A DNA stretch of 64,000 nucleotides from an uncultured Thiohalocapsa sp. (GTDB lineage: Bacteria; Pseudomonadota; Gammaproteobacteria; Chromatiales; Chromatiaceae), in the NCBI RefSeq assembly GCF_913063425.1, contig NZ_CAJXYK010000007.1, positions 62,001 through 126,000 of the forward strand, written 5' to 3'. The position numbers and the translations under genes were made by a program. The notes beneath the pieces are model-generated. The model was not told the DNA's origin. It saw only the letters and a program-made list of their open reading frames with translations, and searched no databases. This document shows positions 43,586 to 54,654 of this stretch, piece by piece (the stretch's first letter is position 1; each line of letters opens with the position of its first letter).

Positions 43586-45337
43586 TCAGCCGAACGCCAG
43601 ACGCTGCTCGGTGCCGTCGGCGGCGCGGGTGTTGACCTCGAAGGCGCAGGTGGCGAGGTCCGCGCGCAGGGTCGCCACGTCGCTGCCGTTGCGCCAGGTG
43701 AGCGTCAGCTCCGGGTCCGAGGTGTCCGCGACCTCCAGGCTGCCCAGGAATGCCGGGTGGGTGTTGCGCAGCCGGATCAGCTCCAGCTGGTCGCGCACGA
43801 TGGGCCGATGCAGCCCGGCACGGACGTCCTCCCGGGACAGGTTGGTGCGGTTGATCTCCTTGTGGCCGGCGGCGCCGCCGGCATCGGCGGCGGCATAGTC
43901 GTTCTTGCCGGCGAACAGGTCCAGGTACCACACCTGTGGGATGCCGGGCATGAAGAGCTGGATGGCCCGGGCCAGCAGGAGCTTCTGCTCGTCCTCCCCC
44001 AGCGCACTGAAGAAGGTGGCGTTGACCTGGTAGTAGGCGATCTTCTTGCCGTCGGTGCCGTAGAGGTTCTTGACCCGGCCGCCGTGGTTGATGATGGCCT
44101 CCATCACCGCATCGATGCGCTCATCGTCCAGCAGGCCCTCGTGGTGCGCGCCCGCCACCATGGCGCCGCGCAGATCCAGCACCGGGATGCCGTCGTGGCA
44201 GCCGAGCATGTTGATGGTCTCCAGCCCAAGGGTCTGGATCTCGTCGATCCAGCGCTTGAGCGGGGTGCCGGTGTGGTGCTGGAGGGCGTCGATGACCAGC
44301 CCGGGGAAGAAGAAGTCGTAGATGGGATAGCCGTGCTGCGCCACCTCCTGGTGCAGCTCCTTGCCGTATTCCGCATGCACCTCAGGAAACACGATAAGGT
44401 CGTGCTGGCGGGCGATGGCGCGCAGGCGGTCCAGATACTCCCAGGTGCCGGGCTTGTTGAAGAAATTGGGCTTGCCGGGCTCCTTGTGCAGGTAGGCGAA
44501 GGCGTCAAGCCGGATGATCCTGGCGCCGTAGCCCGCAAGCTTGCCCAGGGTCTCGTCATAGAACTGCCAGACCAGGTCGGAGCCCGCGTTCAGGTCCATC
44601 TGGCCCAGGTATTCGCGCTTACTGTCCACCACCGCGAGGGTCTCGCTGCGGTAGTTGTTGTAGCCGTCCAGGTCGATGTCATCGGGCGCGACGCCATTCT
44701 CGAGCGCGCCGTTCACCATCATGGCGATGGACGGCGCCACGGACTCGTCGACACCTGCCGCGATGAGCTCATCCGGGGAGATGGGCCGGTAGGTGACCTT
44801 TTGGTAGAAGGTGTTCCAGTAGGGCCGGTCGGTGCCGTCCGGGAAGCGCACGTCAAGAATGGGCAGGCCCGGCTTGCGCAGGAAGAGCTTCTCCAGGTGC
44901 TCCGCGTGCGGCGTCACGTGGCCGTCCGCGCCCATCTCGCCGTGCTCGTGCCAGAAGGCGTTCCAGTCCACGAAGAAGTCCTTGTACGGCGACTCGTCGC
45001 CGTTGCGCAGCAGGTCCTTGAACTGCGGCGAGGCCACGGAGAGGTGGTTCAGCACCAGGTCGAACTTGAACTGGATGCCCCGCGCCGACAGCGCCGTCAG
45101 GTCGTCTGCCGTCACCAACGCCTCGTTCAGGTCGTAGTCGATGACGGAAAAGCCGCGGTCCAGGTCGCTGTGAAAGCAGGTGGGCAGCAGGTACAGGAGC
45201 GAAAAGGCGTCGTCGAAGGCCCGCTCGTGCAGGAGCGAGACGAGATCGGCGAGCCGCTCGCCGATGCTGTCGGGATACACATTCAGCATCACGCCGTTGG
45301 GCAAGGTCCGGACAGCAGCGTCCGCGTGGTGTGCCAT
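43586..45337 (-). CDS. GH13 sucrose-phosphorylase-family glycoside phosphorylase
   Basis: A 583-residue GH13 subfamily 18-type enzyme. Catalytic residues are in place: nucleophile Asp278 in RLDAFAYLHK, acid/base Glu319 in VFPEVHAEYG and transition-state Asp382 in GCHDGIPVLDLRG. LNHLS (97-101) carries the conserved His. The family reversibly phosphorolyses sucrose or related glucosides (sucrose-6-phosphate, glucosylglycerol, glucosylglycerate) to glucose-1-P. The protein is about 80 residues longer than bifidobacterial sucrose phosphorylase (insert around 195-240), so the substrate is uncertain. The ATG at 45337 has a GGGGAGA box. A compatible-solute glucoside is plausible given the NAGGN operon. 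Confidence 0.85.
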   Translation of the reverse strand: MAHHADAAVRTLPNGVMLNVYPDSIGERLADLVSLLHERAFDDAFSLLYLLPTCFHSDLDRGFSVIDYDLNEALVTADDLTALSARGIQFKFDLVLNHLSVASPQFKDLLRNGDESPYKDFFVDWNAFWHEHGEMGADGHVTPHAEHLEKLFLRKPGLPILDVRFPDGTDRPYWNTFYQKVTYRPISPDELIAAGVDESVAPSIAMMVNGALENGVAPDDIDLDGYNNYRSETLAVVDSKREYLGQMDLNAGSDLVWQFYDETLGKLAGYGARIIRLDAFAYLHKEPGKPNFFNKPGTWEYLDRLRAIARQHDLIVFPEVHAEYGKELHQEVAQHGYPIYDFFFPGLVIDALQHHTGTPLKRWIDEIQTLGLETINMLGCHDGIPVLDLRGAMVAGAHHEGLLDDERIDAVMEAIINHGGRVKNLYGTDGKKIAYYQVNATFFSALGEDEQKLLLARAIQLFMPGIPQVWYLDLFAGKNDYAAADAGGAAGHKEINRTNLSREDVRAGLHRPIVRDQLELIRLRNTHPAFLGSLEVADTSDPELTLTWRNGSDVATLRADLATCAFEVNTRAADGTEQRLAFG

Positions 45338-45738
45338 AGCTGATCTCCCCTGGCTGGGTCTGGCAGCGGTTGCGCTGGGTTTTCGGCTGCGGCGGGGCCG
45401 CGTGCTTCGACGGGGCTCCGCGCTCGGGCTTGCGCTGCCCGACACGGACGCCGGCGACATCTTGGAGTGCATGATGGACGCCACGGCGACGCAACGACAA
45501 GCCGTGCACTTGACCTCGGGCAAAGCGGGTCGCAGCAGAAACCGCTAAGGAAAAGCGGGAGACGGCGATTGTGCGATGCGATGATCTGGGGCAAGGGCGC
45601 GGCGGGTGCGCCGGGCGGCGTCGGCGGCCCGGCCGTGGTGCATGCCGGATCAGCACCGGGTGCGGTGTCGTCGGGCGGTCAGTTTCGCCGCGCTGCACCA
45701 GCGTGGTGGCCCAGCGCGGTTTCCGGCGGCGGAATCGG
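45338..45738. other. Gene-free spacer
   Basis: About 400 bp between the GH13 gene start and the deacylase stop. It should contain the GH13 promoter. I see no coding frame with family-like sequence and no clear repeat. Confidence 0.4.
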
Positions 45739-46209
45739 TCAGTCGCGCTGCCCGTAATGGCCGCGACGCACACCCGCCAGCAGCTGCGCGAAGTCCCCGC
45801 CGCTGACCTTCACCAGGTGCTGGTGGTCGCCGGCCTCGAAATAGACCTCCGCGAGTGTGGTCAGGCCCTCGTCGAGGAAGGTCTCGATGCCGTAAAGCGG
45901 CCCCAGCGGCGGCACCGCGCCCGGCGCGCAGTCGGGCAGCAGCTCCGCGAGCTCGGACTCCTCGTCCAGCGCGAAGGCGCGGCCGGTGTCCTCGTTCAGC
46001 GCATCCAGGTGCAGCCAGGTGTCACCCGGGATCACGGCCATGGCGTGTCCGTGGCCGTCGTGCAGCATCACGGCCTTGGCGACATGGTCTTCCGACACAT
46101 GCGCGGCGGAGGCCGATTCGTGGGTGGAGCCGGTGGGCGGATGGGGCACCAGCTCAAAGGTGATGTCCTCGGCGCGCAGCCGGCTGTCGACGCGTGCGGC
46201 AATGCTCAT
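45739..46209 (-). CDS. YbaK/prolyl-tRNA-synthetase-associated domain protein (aminoacyl-tRNA deacylase-like)
   Basis: A 156-residue YbaK/EbsC-fold protein. It shows TFELVPHPPTGSTHESASAA, HVAKAVMLHDGHGHAMAVIP and VPPLGPLYGIETFLDE. These correspond to the tRNA-editing fold (K in AKAV, G-rich PPLGP loop) that hydrolyses mischarged aminoacyl-tRNA. Cytoplasmic. The opposite strand across the promoter carries the small membrane gene at 46512. Confidence 0.82.
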   Translation of the reverse strand: MSIAARVDSRLRAEDITFELVPHPPTGSTHESASAAHVSEDHVAKAVMLHDGHGHAMAVIPGDTWLHLDALNEDTGRAFALDEESELAELLPDCAPGAVPPLGPLYGIETFLDEGLTTLAEVYFEAGDHQHLVKVSGGDFAQLLAGVRRGHYGQRD

Positions 46210-46511
46210 CTCGATCCTCCTGGGCCGCGGGGAGTGCGGCTCTTCTCCTTAGAAGCTTGGTACAGCCCTGGGTGCTGTTCCTAGGCGGGGAATCGCTGAT
46301 GTGTGCCGGTCGCTCGCCCGATGGGCAGCCTGCGCCGAAGCGCGCCCGCGTTGAGTTACCCGGCGGCTGCCGTGGTGCCCGTTGCCGATCCTTAGCGTCG
46401 GCGGCGTCCGACACCGTGGCCGCGCCCGGCAGCGCTTGCGATTGCGCGCGGCGCGGCCTAGTCTCGCGCTGGCCATCCACAGAAGAACGAACGCCACGAG
46501 GAACGCGGGCC

Positions 46512-46619
46512 ATGTTGCTGAATCTTCCGGGCACCGTCTGGGCCATGCTCATCGGGCTTGCGGTGCTCATGCTGCTGCCGCTTGTGATCATCTGGGTCGC
46601 CTACAGGTATTTCCGCTGA
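46512..46619 (+). CDS. 35-residue single-helix membrane peptide
   Basis: The peptide reads MLLNLPGTVWAMLIGLAVLM then LLPLVIIWVAYRYFR: one membrane helix with a basic aromatic end. An AGGA box lies about 12 nt upstream of the ATG. The codons are consistent with real coding but it is too short to identify. It is about 220 bp upstream of hsp20. Confidence 0.5.
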   Translation: MLLNLPGTVWAMLIGLAVLMLLPLVIIWVAYRYFR

Positions 46620-46715
46620 GCGGCGCGCCCGCCGCCGGTTGCGGGGGTGAGCCGCTGCGCCACCGCCCAGGCCGCTGGTGGCAGGCGGGCCCCGCCATGT
46701 GATCCGGCCCATCAC

Positions 46716-46744
46716 TTGACATAATCCTATGCAGCCGCTACTTT
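46716..46744 (+). promoter_or_regulatory. Candidate promoter for hsp20
   Basis: TTGACA (46716-46721), 17-nt spacer and TACTTT (46739-46744). The -35 is perfect for sigma-70 and the -10 is weak. An alternative -10 is TACATA (46744-46749). The region is locally AT-rich, unlike the surroundings. Confidence 0.5.
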
Positions 46745-46751
46745 ACATAAC

Positions 46752-46837
46752 GCAGGCGCTCAACGAGGCCTGCGAAGCGTGCGGTTCGCAAGAACGCACA
46801 CCCTAGAGAACATGTTGCTCAACTGGAGGATATGTCC
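46752..46837 (+). promoter_or_regulatory. ROSE-like RNA thermometer upstream of hsp20
   Basis: The leader can fold into stem GCAGGC/GCCTGC (46752-46757 with 46768-46773) and stem TGCGAA/TTCGCA (46771-46776 with 46785-46790), which overlap slightly. The last element has TTGCT (46815-46819) five nt before GGAGGA (46825-46830), the U-U-G-C-U against Shine-Dalgarno arrangement of ROSE thermometers found before small heat-shock genes. No folding program was run, so this is inference. Confidence 0.45.
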
Positions 46838-47311
46838 ATGACGACTATCGACTTTTCGCCCCTGTTCCGGTCCATGATCGGCTTCGACCGGCTGTCCAGC
46901 GCGCTGGAGACGGCCTACCGCACCGAGCCCGGCGGTTATCCGCCCTACAACGTCGAGGTGCACGGCGAGAACGACTACCGCGTCACCATGGCGGTGGCCG
47001 GCTTCTCGCAGGATGACCTCGAGATCGAGGTGACGGACAACGTGCTCCGCGTCTCCGGCGGTCGCTCCGAGCAGGACAAGGAGCAGGACACCAGGTACCT
47101 GTACCGCGGCATCGCCAACCGCAGCTTCGAGCGCAAGTTCCAGCTCGCCGACTATGTCCGGGTGGTGGATGCGCGCCTGGAGAACGGCCTGCTGCACATC
47201 GACCTGCGCCGGGAGATCCCGGAGGCCATGAAGCCGCGCAAGATCGCCATCCGCGGCGACGACGCGCGCCTCATCGAGGGCCAGCAGCAGGAAGAGAAGG
47301 CCGCCGCGTAA
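46838..47311 (+). CDS. ibpA: Small heat shock protein Hsp20 (IbpA-like)
   Basis: A 157-residue IbpA/IbpB-like alpha-crystallin chaperone that holds unfolding proteins. It opens MTTIDFSPLFRSMIGFDRLS, the usual start of proteobacterial IbpA, so the ATG at 46838 (GGAGGA 7 nt upstream) is preferred over the ATG at 46832, which lies too close to that box. The alpha-crystallin domain covers about 33-125 (YNVEVHGENDYRVTMAVAGF, LEIEVTDNVLRVSGGRSEQD, FERKFQLADYVRVVDARLEN). The Lys/Glu tail is variable. Expression is probably thermal, through the leader, and a strong terminator follows. Confidence 0.95.
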   Translation: MTTIDFSPLFRSMIGFDRLSSALETAYRTEPGGYPPYNVEVHGENDYRVTMAVAGFSQDDLEIEVTDNVLRVSGGRSEQDKEQDTRYLYRGIANRSFERKFQLADYVRVVDARLENGLLHIDLRREIPEAMKPRKIAIRGDDARLIEGQQQEEKAAA

Positions 47312-47357
47312 GCGCGATGGCGTGAACGCTGCGCCGCAGGGATGCGGTCATCAGGAA

Positions 47358-47382
47358 GGCCGGGCAGTCGCCCGGCCTTTTT
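47358..47382 (+). terminator. Rho-independent terminator of hsp20
   Basis: Perfect 8-bp stem GGCCGGGC / GCCCGGCC with loop AGTC followed by TTTTT (47378-47382). It is 46 bp past the hsp20 stop. Confidence 0.9.
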
Positions 47383-47510
47383 CGTGCCCGGCCATTTTTG
47401 AGCCCGCCCCACGCTGGTCGCCTGGGCTGGGGTCCGGGAACGCTCGGCAAGCAGCCGTGCGGCCCCACAGGCGCTCGGCATCAACAAGCTGTCTGACCGC
47501 GGCGGCACGC

Positions 47511-47814
47511 ATGCTGACAGACCCGGCGCTGCGGGGGCTGCCTGGTGGCCCAGAGCAGTTGCGAGGCAGGAGGCGGCGGCCTGCCGGACGCGGCCATGCG
47601 CTCCCTGGCGGACATCCGCGGCGAGACCCGCCGGGTGCTGGCGGAGGTCTTCGCGCGTGAGCAGGCGGCGGGCCGGCTCGCCGCCGGGCGCGAGCCGGAG
47701 GCGCTGGCCGACTATCTGATGACCCTGATGATGGGCATGGCCGCCATGGCGCGCGGCGGGGCGGACTTGCCGGCGCTCGCGCCGGTCATCGATCTTGCGG
47801 TGGACGGCTTCTGA
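47511..47814 (+). pseudogene. C-terminal part of a TetR-family regulator, frameshifted
   Basis: From 47511 the frame reads MLTDPALRG; a one-base shift then continues GCLVAQSSCEAGGG, DAAMRSLADIRGETRRVLAE, VFAREQAAGRLAAGREPEAL and LMTLMMGMAAMARGG. This is a TetR/AcrR C-terminal ligand-binding domain. The helix-turn-helix N-terminus is missing, so the regulator is dead or its start lies in unrecognised decayed sequence. Confidence 0.55.
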
Positions 47815-47934
47815 TGCGGATGTGCGGGCTGTGGCCGCAAGCGGCGGGTTGCCGGCCGGCCCTGGCCGTGCCCGCCGGCAGGGCGCCGGGCGCGGCGTCG
47901 GGCAGGGCGCACCGGCCTGATGCCGGCCGCTCCA

Positions 47935-49314
47935 TCAGCGCTTGCTGCGCAGCGCCTTGACCTGATCCGCGCTCACCGGCGCCGCGTCGTTGCCCCAGCT
48001 GGCGCGGATCCAGCTCGCCAGGGTGGCGATCTGCTCGTCCGTGAAGACGCTGCCGAAGGACGGCATCACCACGTGCGGCGAGTAGGCCTCGTCCGGCTCC
48101 GCCGGCGCCCCCAGCAGCAGGGTCTTGATGACATCGTTGGGCTCCGGGAGTGTCACCGCCTCATTGCCGGCCAGCGCCGGAAAATAGGGCGCCAGCCCCT
48201 GGCCGTGGCTCTGATGGCAGCCGGCGCAGTAGCCGGCGTAGAGCTTGCGGCCCTTGATGTAGGTCTCCTCAGTCAGCTGATGCGGCACCGGTGGTGTGGT
48301 CGGCGGCGCTTCCTTCGCCGGCTGATCCTTCAGGTACACGGCCATGGCGCGCAGGTCCGACGCCGCCAGCTGCGACAGGCTCTGGTGCACCACCTCGGCC
48401 ATCGGCCCCAGGGCCGCCGTCTCCGGGCCACTGCCCGACTTGGCCGAAGGCGCCTCGCCGGTGGCGAAATAGGTGGCGATCTCCTCCACACTCCAGGCGC
48501 CGAGCCCTTCTGTCAGGTCCGATGTCAGGTTGGGCGCATACCAACCGTCGACGATGGCGCCGGTGAGGGCCTCCTTGGGCTCCGTGGCGCCGGCGAGGTT
48601 GCGTGGCGTATGGCAGCTGCCGCAGTGGCCGAGCCCCTCCACCAGGTAGGCGCCGCGGTTCCACTCGTCGCTCTTGTCCGGGCTCGGCTCGAAGCGCGCA
48701 TCGTCCAGGTACAGCGTCTGCCAGCCGAACAGCAGATCGCGCATGTCGAAGGGCCAGCGCAGCTGCGTCTCCGGCGGCTGATAGCGCGACGGCTCCAGCG
48801 AGAACAGATAGTCCTTGATGGCCAGCAGGTCATCGTCCTTGACCTTGGTGTAGGACGGGTAGGGCAGCGCCGGGTAGTAGGGCTTGCCGTCCGGGCGGAT
48901 GCCGTGCTGGAGCGCGCGCAGGAAGTCCTCGTCACTGAATGCGCCGATGCCGTAGCCCTTGGCCGGCGTGATGTTGGGCGTGTAGATGGTGCCGAAGGGC
49001 GTGTCGATGCCGCGCCCGCCCTCGAACAGGTTGCCGCCCTCGCGGGTGTGGCAGGCAACGCAGTCGCCCGCCAGGGTCAGATAGCGGCCGTAGGCCACCC
49101 TTGCCTCGGACAGGCCCCCGTAGGCCCGCGGAGGCGGCAGCGCCGTGGTCGTCGCGGGCGGCGTCGCACCGGCACCGCTGCCTTGCGCAGGCGCTGATTG
49201 CGCTGCGCCTGCGGCAGCCGGCGACGGCGCTGCGGGCGCCTCCGCGGCCGGGGCCTGTCCGGCGCCGAGGGTACAGGCGAGCAGGGTGGTGAGGACGACG
49301 ACTCGGTGGTCCAT
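47935..49314 (-). CDS. Triheme c-type cytochrome (AdhB-like dehydrogenase subunit)
   Basis: A 459-residue periplasmic or membrane-associated cytochrome with three CxxCH sites: CVACH (85-89), CGSCH (about 231-235) and CAGCH (about 363-367). A signal peptide (about 1-24) is followed by an Ala/Pro-rich spacer. Each haem site has downstream MxP/IPN-like axial-ligand candidates (TPNITPAKGYGIGAFSDEDF, PNLTSDLTEGLGAWS, MPSFGSVFTDEQIATL). The layout matches the cytochrome subunit of alcohol or gluconate dehydrogenases. No flavin or quinoprotein partner gene is next to it, so its electron donor is unknown. Confidence 0.92.
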   Translation of the reverse strand: MDHRVVVLTTLLACTLGAGQAPAAEAPAAPSPAAAGAAQSAPAQGSGAGATPPATTTALPPPRAYGGLSEARVAYGRYLTLAGDCVACHTREGGNLFEGGRGIDTPFGTIYTPNITPAKGYGIGAFSDEDFLRALQHGIRPDGKPYYPALPYPSYTKVKDDDLLAIKDYLFSLEPSRYQPPETQLRWPFDMRDLLFGWQTLYLDDARFEPSPDKSDEWNRGAYLVEGLGHCGSCHTPRNLAGATEPKEALTGAIVDGWYAPNLTSDLTEGLGAWSVEEIATYFATGEAPSAKSGSGPETAALGPMAEVVHQSLSQLAASDLRAMAVYLKDQPAKEAPPTTPPVPHQLTEETYIKGRKLYAGYCAGCHQSHGQGLAPYFPALAGNEAVTLPEPNDVIKTLLLGAPAEPDEAYSPHVVMPSFGSVFTDEQIATLASWIRASWGNDAAPVSADQVKALRSKR

Positions 49315-49983
49315 AGGTGTGCTTCTCCAAACGGGGAGTGGGTCTGGCTGTGCGGGCGGGAATTGTGCCCGACGCAGGCGCCGACTTCACGGTTCGGATT
49401 CTGCGGCTAAGGCCGCCGCGCGGCCGGCGGGTCATCGCGTGGGCGCCGGCATGCGCCCCTCGCAACCTCGGGCCGGTGCTACCGGGTCGGCCAGGCTAGG
49501 GCCGCGCGGATTGGGTCTGTGGCCCGTGGGGGCTGAAGCGCAGGGGGCAGCGCACCAACGCAAGGTCCTGATCCTTATAGTGTGTCAGCACACCGGGCGC
49601 CGCGCAGACTCGAGGCGGCGCGGAGCGTCGCGCAGGCCCTCGGCAATGTGACCACGGCGCATCTGTTGTACCTGGACCAGGATGCCCCCTGTGTCAGGCC
49701 CGCCGCGAGTCCGGACCCCCGAGCCGAACATGCGGGGGATGAGCTGCCGTAGGCGGCAGGGTGGCCAAGCGCCAGCGCATCCAGCATCCGCGGGGTAAAG
49801 CGTCACTGCCTGCCTGGGCGATGCAATGCAGAGTCCGGTGGTCGGCACCGGGAAAGCCCGCCGGATCGGCCATAGCCGTCACTTGGACCAGAAGGCGCGG
49901 CCGACGATGTGCTCAGGCCATCTTGGCCAGCCGCTGCAAGGGCCGCGAGCCCGGCCCGCAGAGGTTTGCCAGCGCGGGCATGG
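49315..49983. other. Gene-free region
   Basis: About 670 bp. Open frames exist on the minus strand but their translations (for example 49585-49848) have no family signature and poor codon patterning. I see only GC-rich, apparently decayed sequence. Confidence 0.4.
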
Positions 49984-50311
49984 TCAAGCGATCTGCGGAC
50001 GAGGACCCTGGTCTTGATCAGCGGCCTCACGCCGCTGCGCCCGCGCTTCCCGGATGACGGCAGCGATCTCTTCTTCGCTGAGGCCGTCAGCCCCGGTCTC
50101 GGCGGCGCTGCGCCGAACGGCGTCCAGCGCCCGGCCGAAGCGGGCTGCACGCAGGGCCTGCAGGTCCTGCTTCAGGCTCATTGGGCTGGTCTGGGTGAGG
50201 ATGGCGCAGGGCTTGCCATTGCGGGTCAGCACCAGCCCGCCCCGCTTTGGCGAGACGCTTCCACACCGCGCTGGGCCGAGCCCGCAGCTCGCGAACATCA
50301 ATGCAGTCCAT
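49984..50311 (-). pseudogene. Frameshifted Phd/YefM-family antitoxin
   Basis: The start at 50311 reads MDCIDVRELRARPSAVWKRL then AK. After one base shift near 50245 the sequence continues GLVLTRNGKPCAILTQTSPM, SLKQDLQALRAARFGRALDA and GLSEEEIAAVIREARAQRRE. The two halves form one Phd/YefM antitoxin with its C-terminal toxin-binding segment. No toxin gene is recognised on either side. Confidence 0.6.
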
Positions 50312-50624
50312 GGGAGGGCCTTGGCAGGACATGGCAGTGACGCGGCGAAGCATAGCCAAGGCGTGCATGACGCAAGACCGGGCCGGGCACCGCCCGCTGC
50401 CGCCACGCCCAAGCCCCTCATCCTCGATTCCACTCAGCCCGGTGTCAATGCCTCGCGACACCGCTCCGGCGGTGTCGCGCATCCCCGGGCGCTCTGCGCC
50501 CTGCTGCGTACAGGACGCAGAACAAGACCCTTTGTTGACCTGATGCAGCATCAGGGTTTCCCTGATCAGGCCGTTGTGCGCTACCGTTGCCGTACACGCG
50601 CGATTGGGTCAACGGGGGCGCAGC

Positions 50625-52242
<1,618 letters not shown>

Positions 52243-52250
<8 letters not shown>

Positions 52251-53496
52251 CTGGGTGACAACCAGCCTGGGCGAATTTGCGACCCTCCAGCGGGGGCACG
52301 ATTTGCCCGAGCACTCGCGACATACCGGAGATGTCCCGGTCATCGGCTCCTTCGGGATCACGGGGACTCATTCTGAGTGGGTTTCTCAAGGCCCCGGAGT
52401 CACCGTTGGACGAAGCGGTGCTTCAATCGGCGTGGTCTCGTATGTCGAAAGAGATTATTGGCCGCTCAATACATGCCTTTATGTCACGGATTTTCACGGC
52501 AACAATCGGCGCTTTGTCTACTATTTCCTGAAAACGTTAAATCTCGCCAATTTCAACTCCGGAAGTGCTCAGCCCTCTCTAAACCGCAATTACATCCATC
52601 CGATATCCATACATGTTCCGCGACGGACGGAGCAAGATGATATCGCCGCTCTCCTCGGCGCCCTTGACGACAAAATTGAGCTGAACCATCGGACCAACGA
52701 GACGCTGGAGGCGCTGGCGCGGGCGATCTTCAAGGACTGGTTCGTGGACTTCGGCCCGACGCGGGACAAGGCCGACGGCCGCGCGCCCTACCTCGCCCCG
52801 GCGCTGTGGAGCCTGTTCCCGGATCGGCTGGATGCGGAGGGGAAGCCGGAGGGGTGGACGCGCGAGCGTATAGGCGAGCATGTCAAGGCTGCGAAAGGCC
52901 TGAGCTACAAGGGCTCGGGGCTGACAACCGCGGACTCCGGCATGCCATTGCACAACCTGAACTCCGTGCTGGAAGGCGGCGGCTACAAGACAGACGGACT
53001 CAAGTTCTACGCCGGAGATTACAAGCCTAAGCACACGGTGCGACCGGGCGACCTGATCGTCGCGAATACGGAGCAGGGTTTCGATCATTTGTTGATTGGA
53101 TACTCCGCAATAGTTCCCCGCTGGACTGGCAAGGAAGCTCTCTTTAGTCATCATCTCTACAGGGTTGAGCCGCTGTCCGTCTCCCCGGTGAGCCGCATCT
53201 GGCTGCACTTCGCGTTGAGCGCTTCCTGGATCGGGGATGTCGTGCGTCGATTCTCGAACGGCACGACGGTCAATATGCTCCCTGCGGACGCTTTCGCACT
53301 TCCCGAGATCACGGTACCCAATAAGGAGATCGTCCGGGCGTTCGATGGCCTAGCGGAGCCGCTGTTGAGCCGGCAAGAGGACAGTTTCTGCGAGTCCCAA
53401 ACGCTCGCCCAAACCCGCGACCTCCTCCTCCCCAAGCTCATGTCCGGCGAGATCCGCCTGCGTGACGCCGAGCGCATGGTCGAGGACGCAGCATGA
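52243..53496 (+). CDS. hsdS: Type I restriction-modification specificity subunit
   Basis: A 417-residue HsdS with two target-recognition domains. TRD1 (about 1-140) leads to the conserved spacer [20 protein letters not shown] and the helix [23 protein letters not shown]2 (about 200-375) leads to the closing repeat [20 protein letters not shown]. Each TRD binds half of a bipartite DNA site. The TRDs have lower GC and more varied third positions than the neighbours, as expected for exchanged recognition cassettes. It overlaps hsdM by 8 nt and the DUF4268 gene by 4 nt. Confidence 0.92.
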
Positions 53497-54515
53497 GCAC
53501 GGCGCCGCTCGGCCGGCTGGCGAAGGTGGACCTGCGCGACGCCTGGCAGTCGGAGGCCGGCGACTTCACGCCCTGGCTGGCGCAGGCGGAGAACATCGCG
53601 CTCCTCGGCGAGGCCATCGGCCTGGAGCTGGAGGTGGAGGCACAGGAGAAGGACGTCGGGCCGTTTCGTGCGGACATTCTGTGCCGCAACACCGCCAGCG
53701 GCGCCTGGGTGCTGGTCGAGAACCAGCTTGAGCGCACCGATCACATCCACCTCGGCCAACTGCTCACCTACGCCGCCGGGCTCAATGCGGTGACCATCGT
53801 CTGGATCGCGGCGCGCTTCACCGAGGAGCACCGCGCCGCGCTGGACTGGCTGAACGACATCACCGACGAGCGCTTCAACTTCTTTGGGCTGGAGGTGGAG
53901 CTGTGGCGCATCGGCGACTCCGCCATTGCGCCGAAATTCAACGTCGTCTCCAAGCCCAACGACTGGACGCGCTCGGTGTCCGATGCGGCCAAAGGCATCA
54001 GCGAGACCGCGCTCACCGACACGCAGCGCCTGCAACTGGACTTCTGGGCGGGCTTTCGCGCGCACATGCTGGCGCAGGGCTCGCCGGTTCGGCCGACGCG
54101 GGCGCTGAAGCAGAACTGGATGTGGATGGCCATCGGGCGCTCCTGGTGCAAGCTGATGGCCACGATCTCGACCTGGAGCAGCGAGACCCAGGCCTACGGG
54201 CCGGGGGAAGTGCGCGCGGAGCTGCACCTGACGGACGAGGACGCGGGAACCTACTTTCAGCTCTTGGCGCGCGAGAAGGCGGCCATCGAGGCGAGATTCG
54301 GAGAGCCGCTCATCTGGTACACCAAGGCGGGCGTGCGCAGTTGCCGCATCGGCGTCATGCGCGGCGCCGATCTGCAAGACCGCGACACCTGGCCGGAGCT
54401 GTTCGAGTGGCTGCGCGTCAAGCTCGAGGCGCTCAACGCTGCCTTCCGGGAGCGCGTTCGCTCGCTGGATGCCGCAGATTGGCAGCCGGACGACGCGGCG
54501 GGCGGGGATGCGTGA
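53493..54515 (+). CDS. DUF4268 domain protein (predicted PD-(D/E)XK-like)
   Basis: A 340-residue DUF4268 protein. The N-terminal half resembles a restriction-endonuclease-like fold: ADILCRNTASG with Asp61, then WVLVENQLERTDHIHLGQLL with Glu76 and Gln78 (Gln in place of Lys). The C-terminal half reads FWAGFRAHMLAQGSPVRPTR, MGWMAIGR-like WMWMAIGRSWCKLM, and TWPELFEWLRVKLEALNAAF. It may be a nuclease or a nuclease-derived regulatory protein. Its ATG overlaps the hsdS stop (ATGA), so it is translated with the restriction system. Confidence 0.75.
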   Translation: MSTAPLGRLAKVDLRDAWQSEAGDFTPWLAQAENIALLGEAIGLELEVEAQEKDVGPFRADILCRNTASGAWVLVENQLERTDHIHLGQLLTYAAGLNAVTIVWIAARFTEEHRAALDWLNDITDERFNFFGLEVELWRIGDSAIAPKFNVVSKPNDWTRSVSDAAKGISETALTDTQRLQLDFWAGFRAHMLAQGSPVRPTRALKQNWMWMAIGRSWCKLMATISTWSSETQAYGPGEVRAELHLTDEDAGTYFQLLAREKAAIEARFGEPLIWYTKAGVRSCRIGVMRGADLQDRDTWPELFEWLRVKLEALNAAFRERVRSLDAADWQPDDAAGGDA

Positions 54516-54654
54516 CCAAGCTCGGGAAAGAGCACTCAGCCGCCGCCGCGGTCGTTCGGCTCCTGGAGCCTGATTGCCCCAGGGCCCGCGCTTCGTGCCG
54601 ACGCGGGCAAGGCGCCACGCCGAAGCGGCCGACCACGCCGAGGAGCAGATGCTG

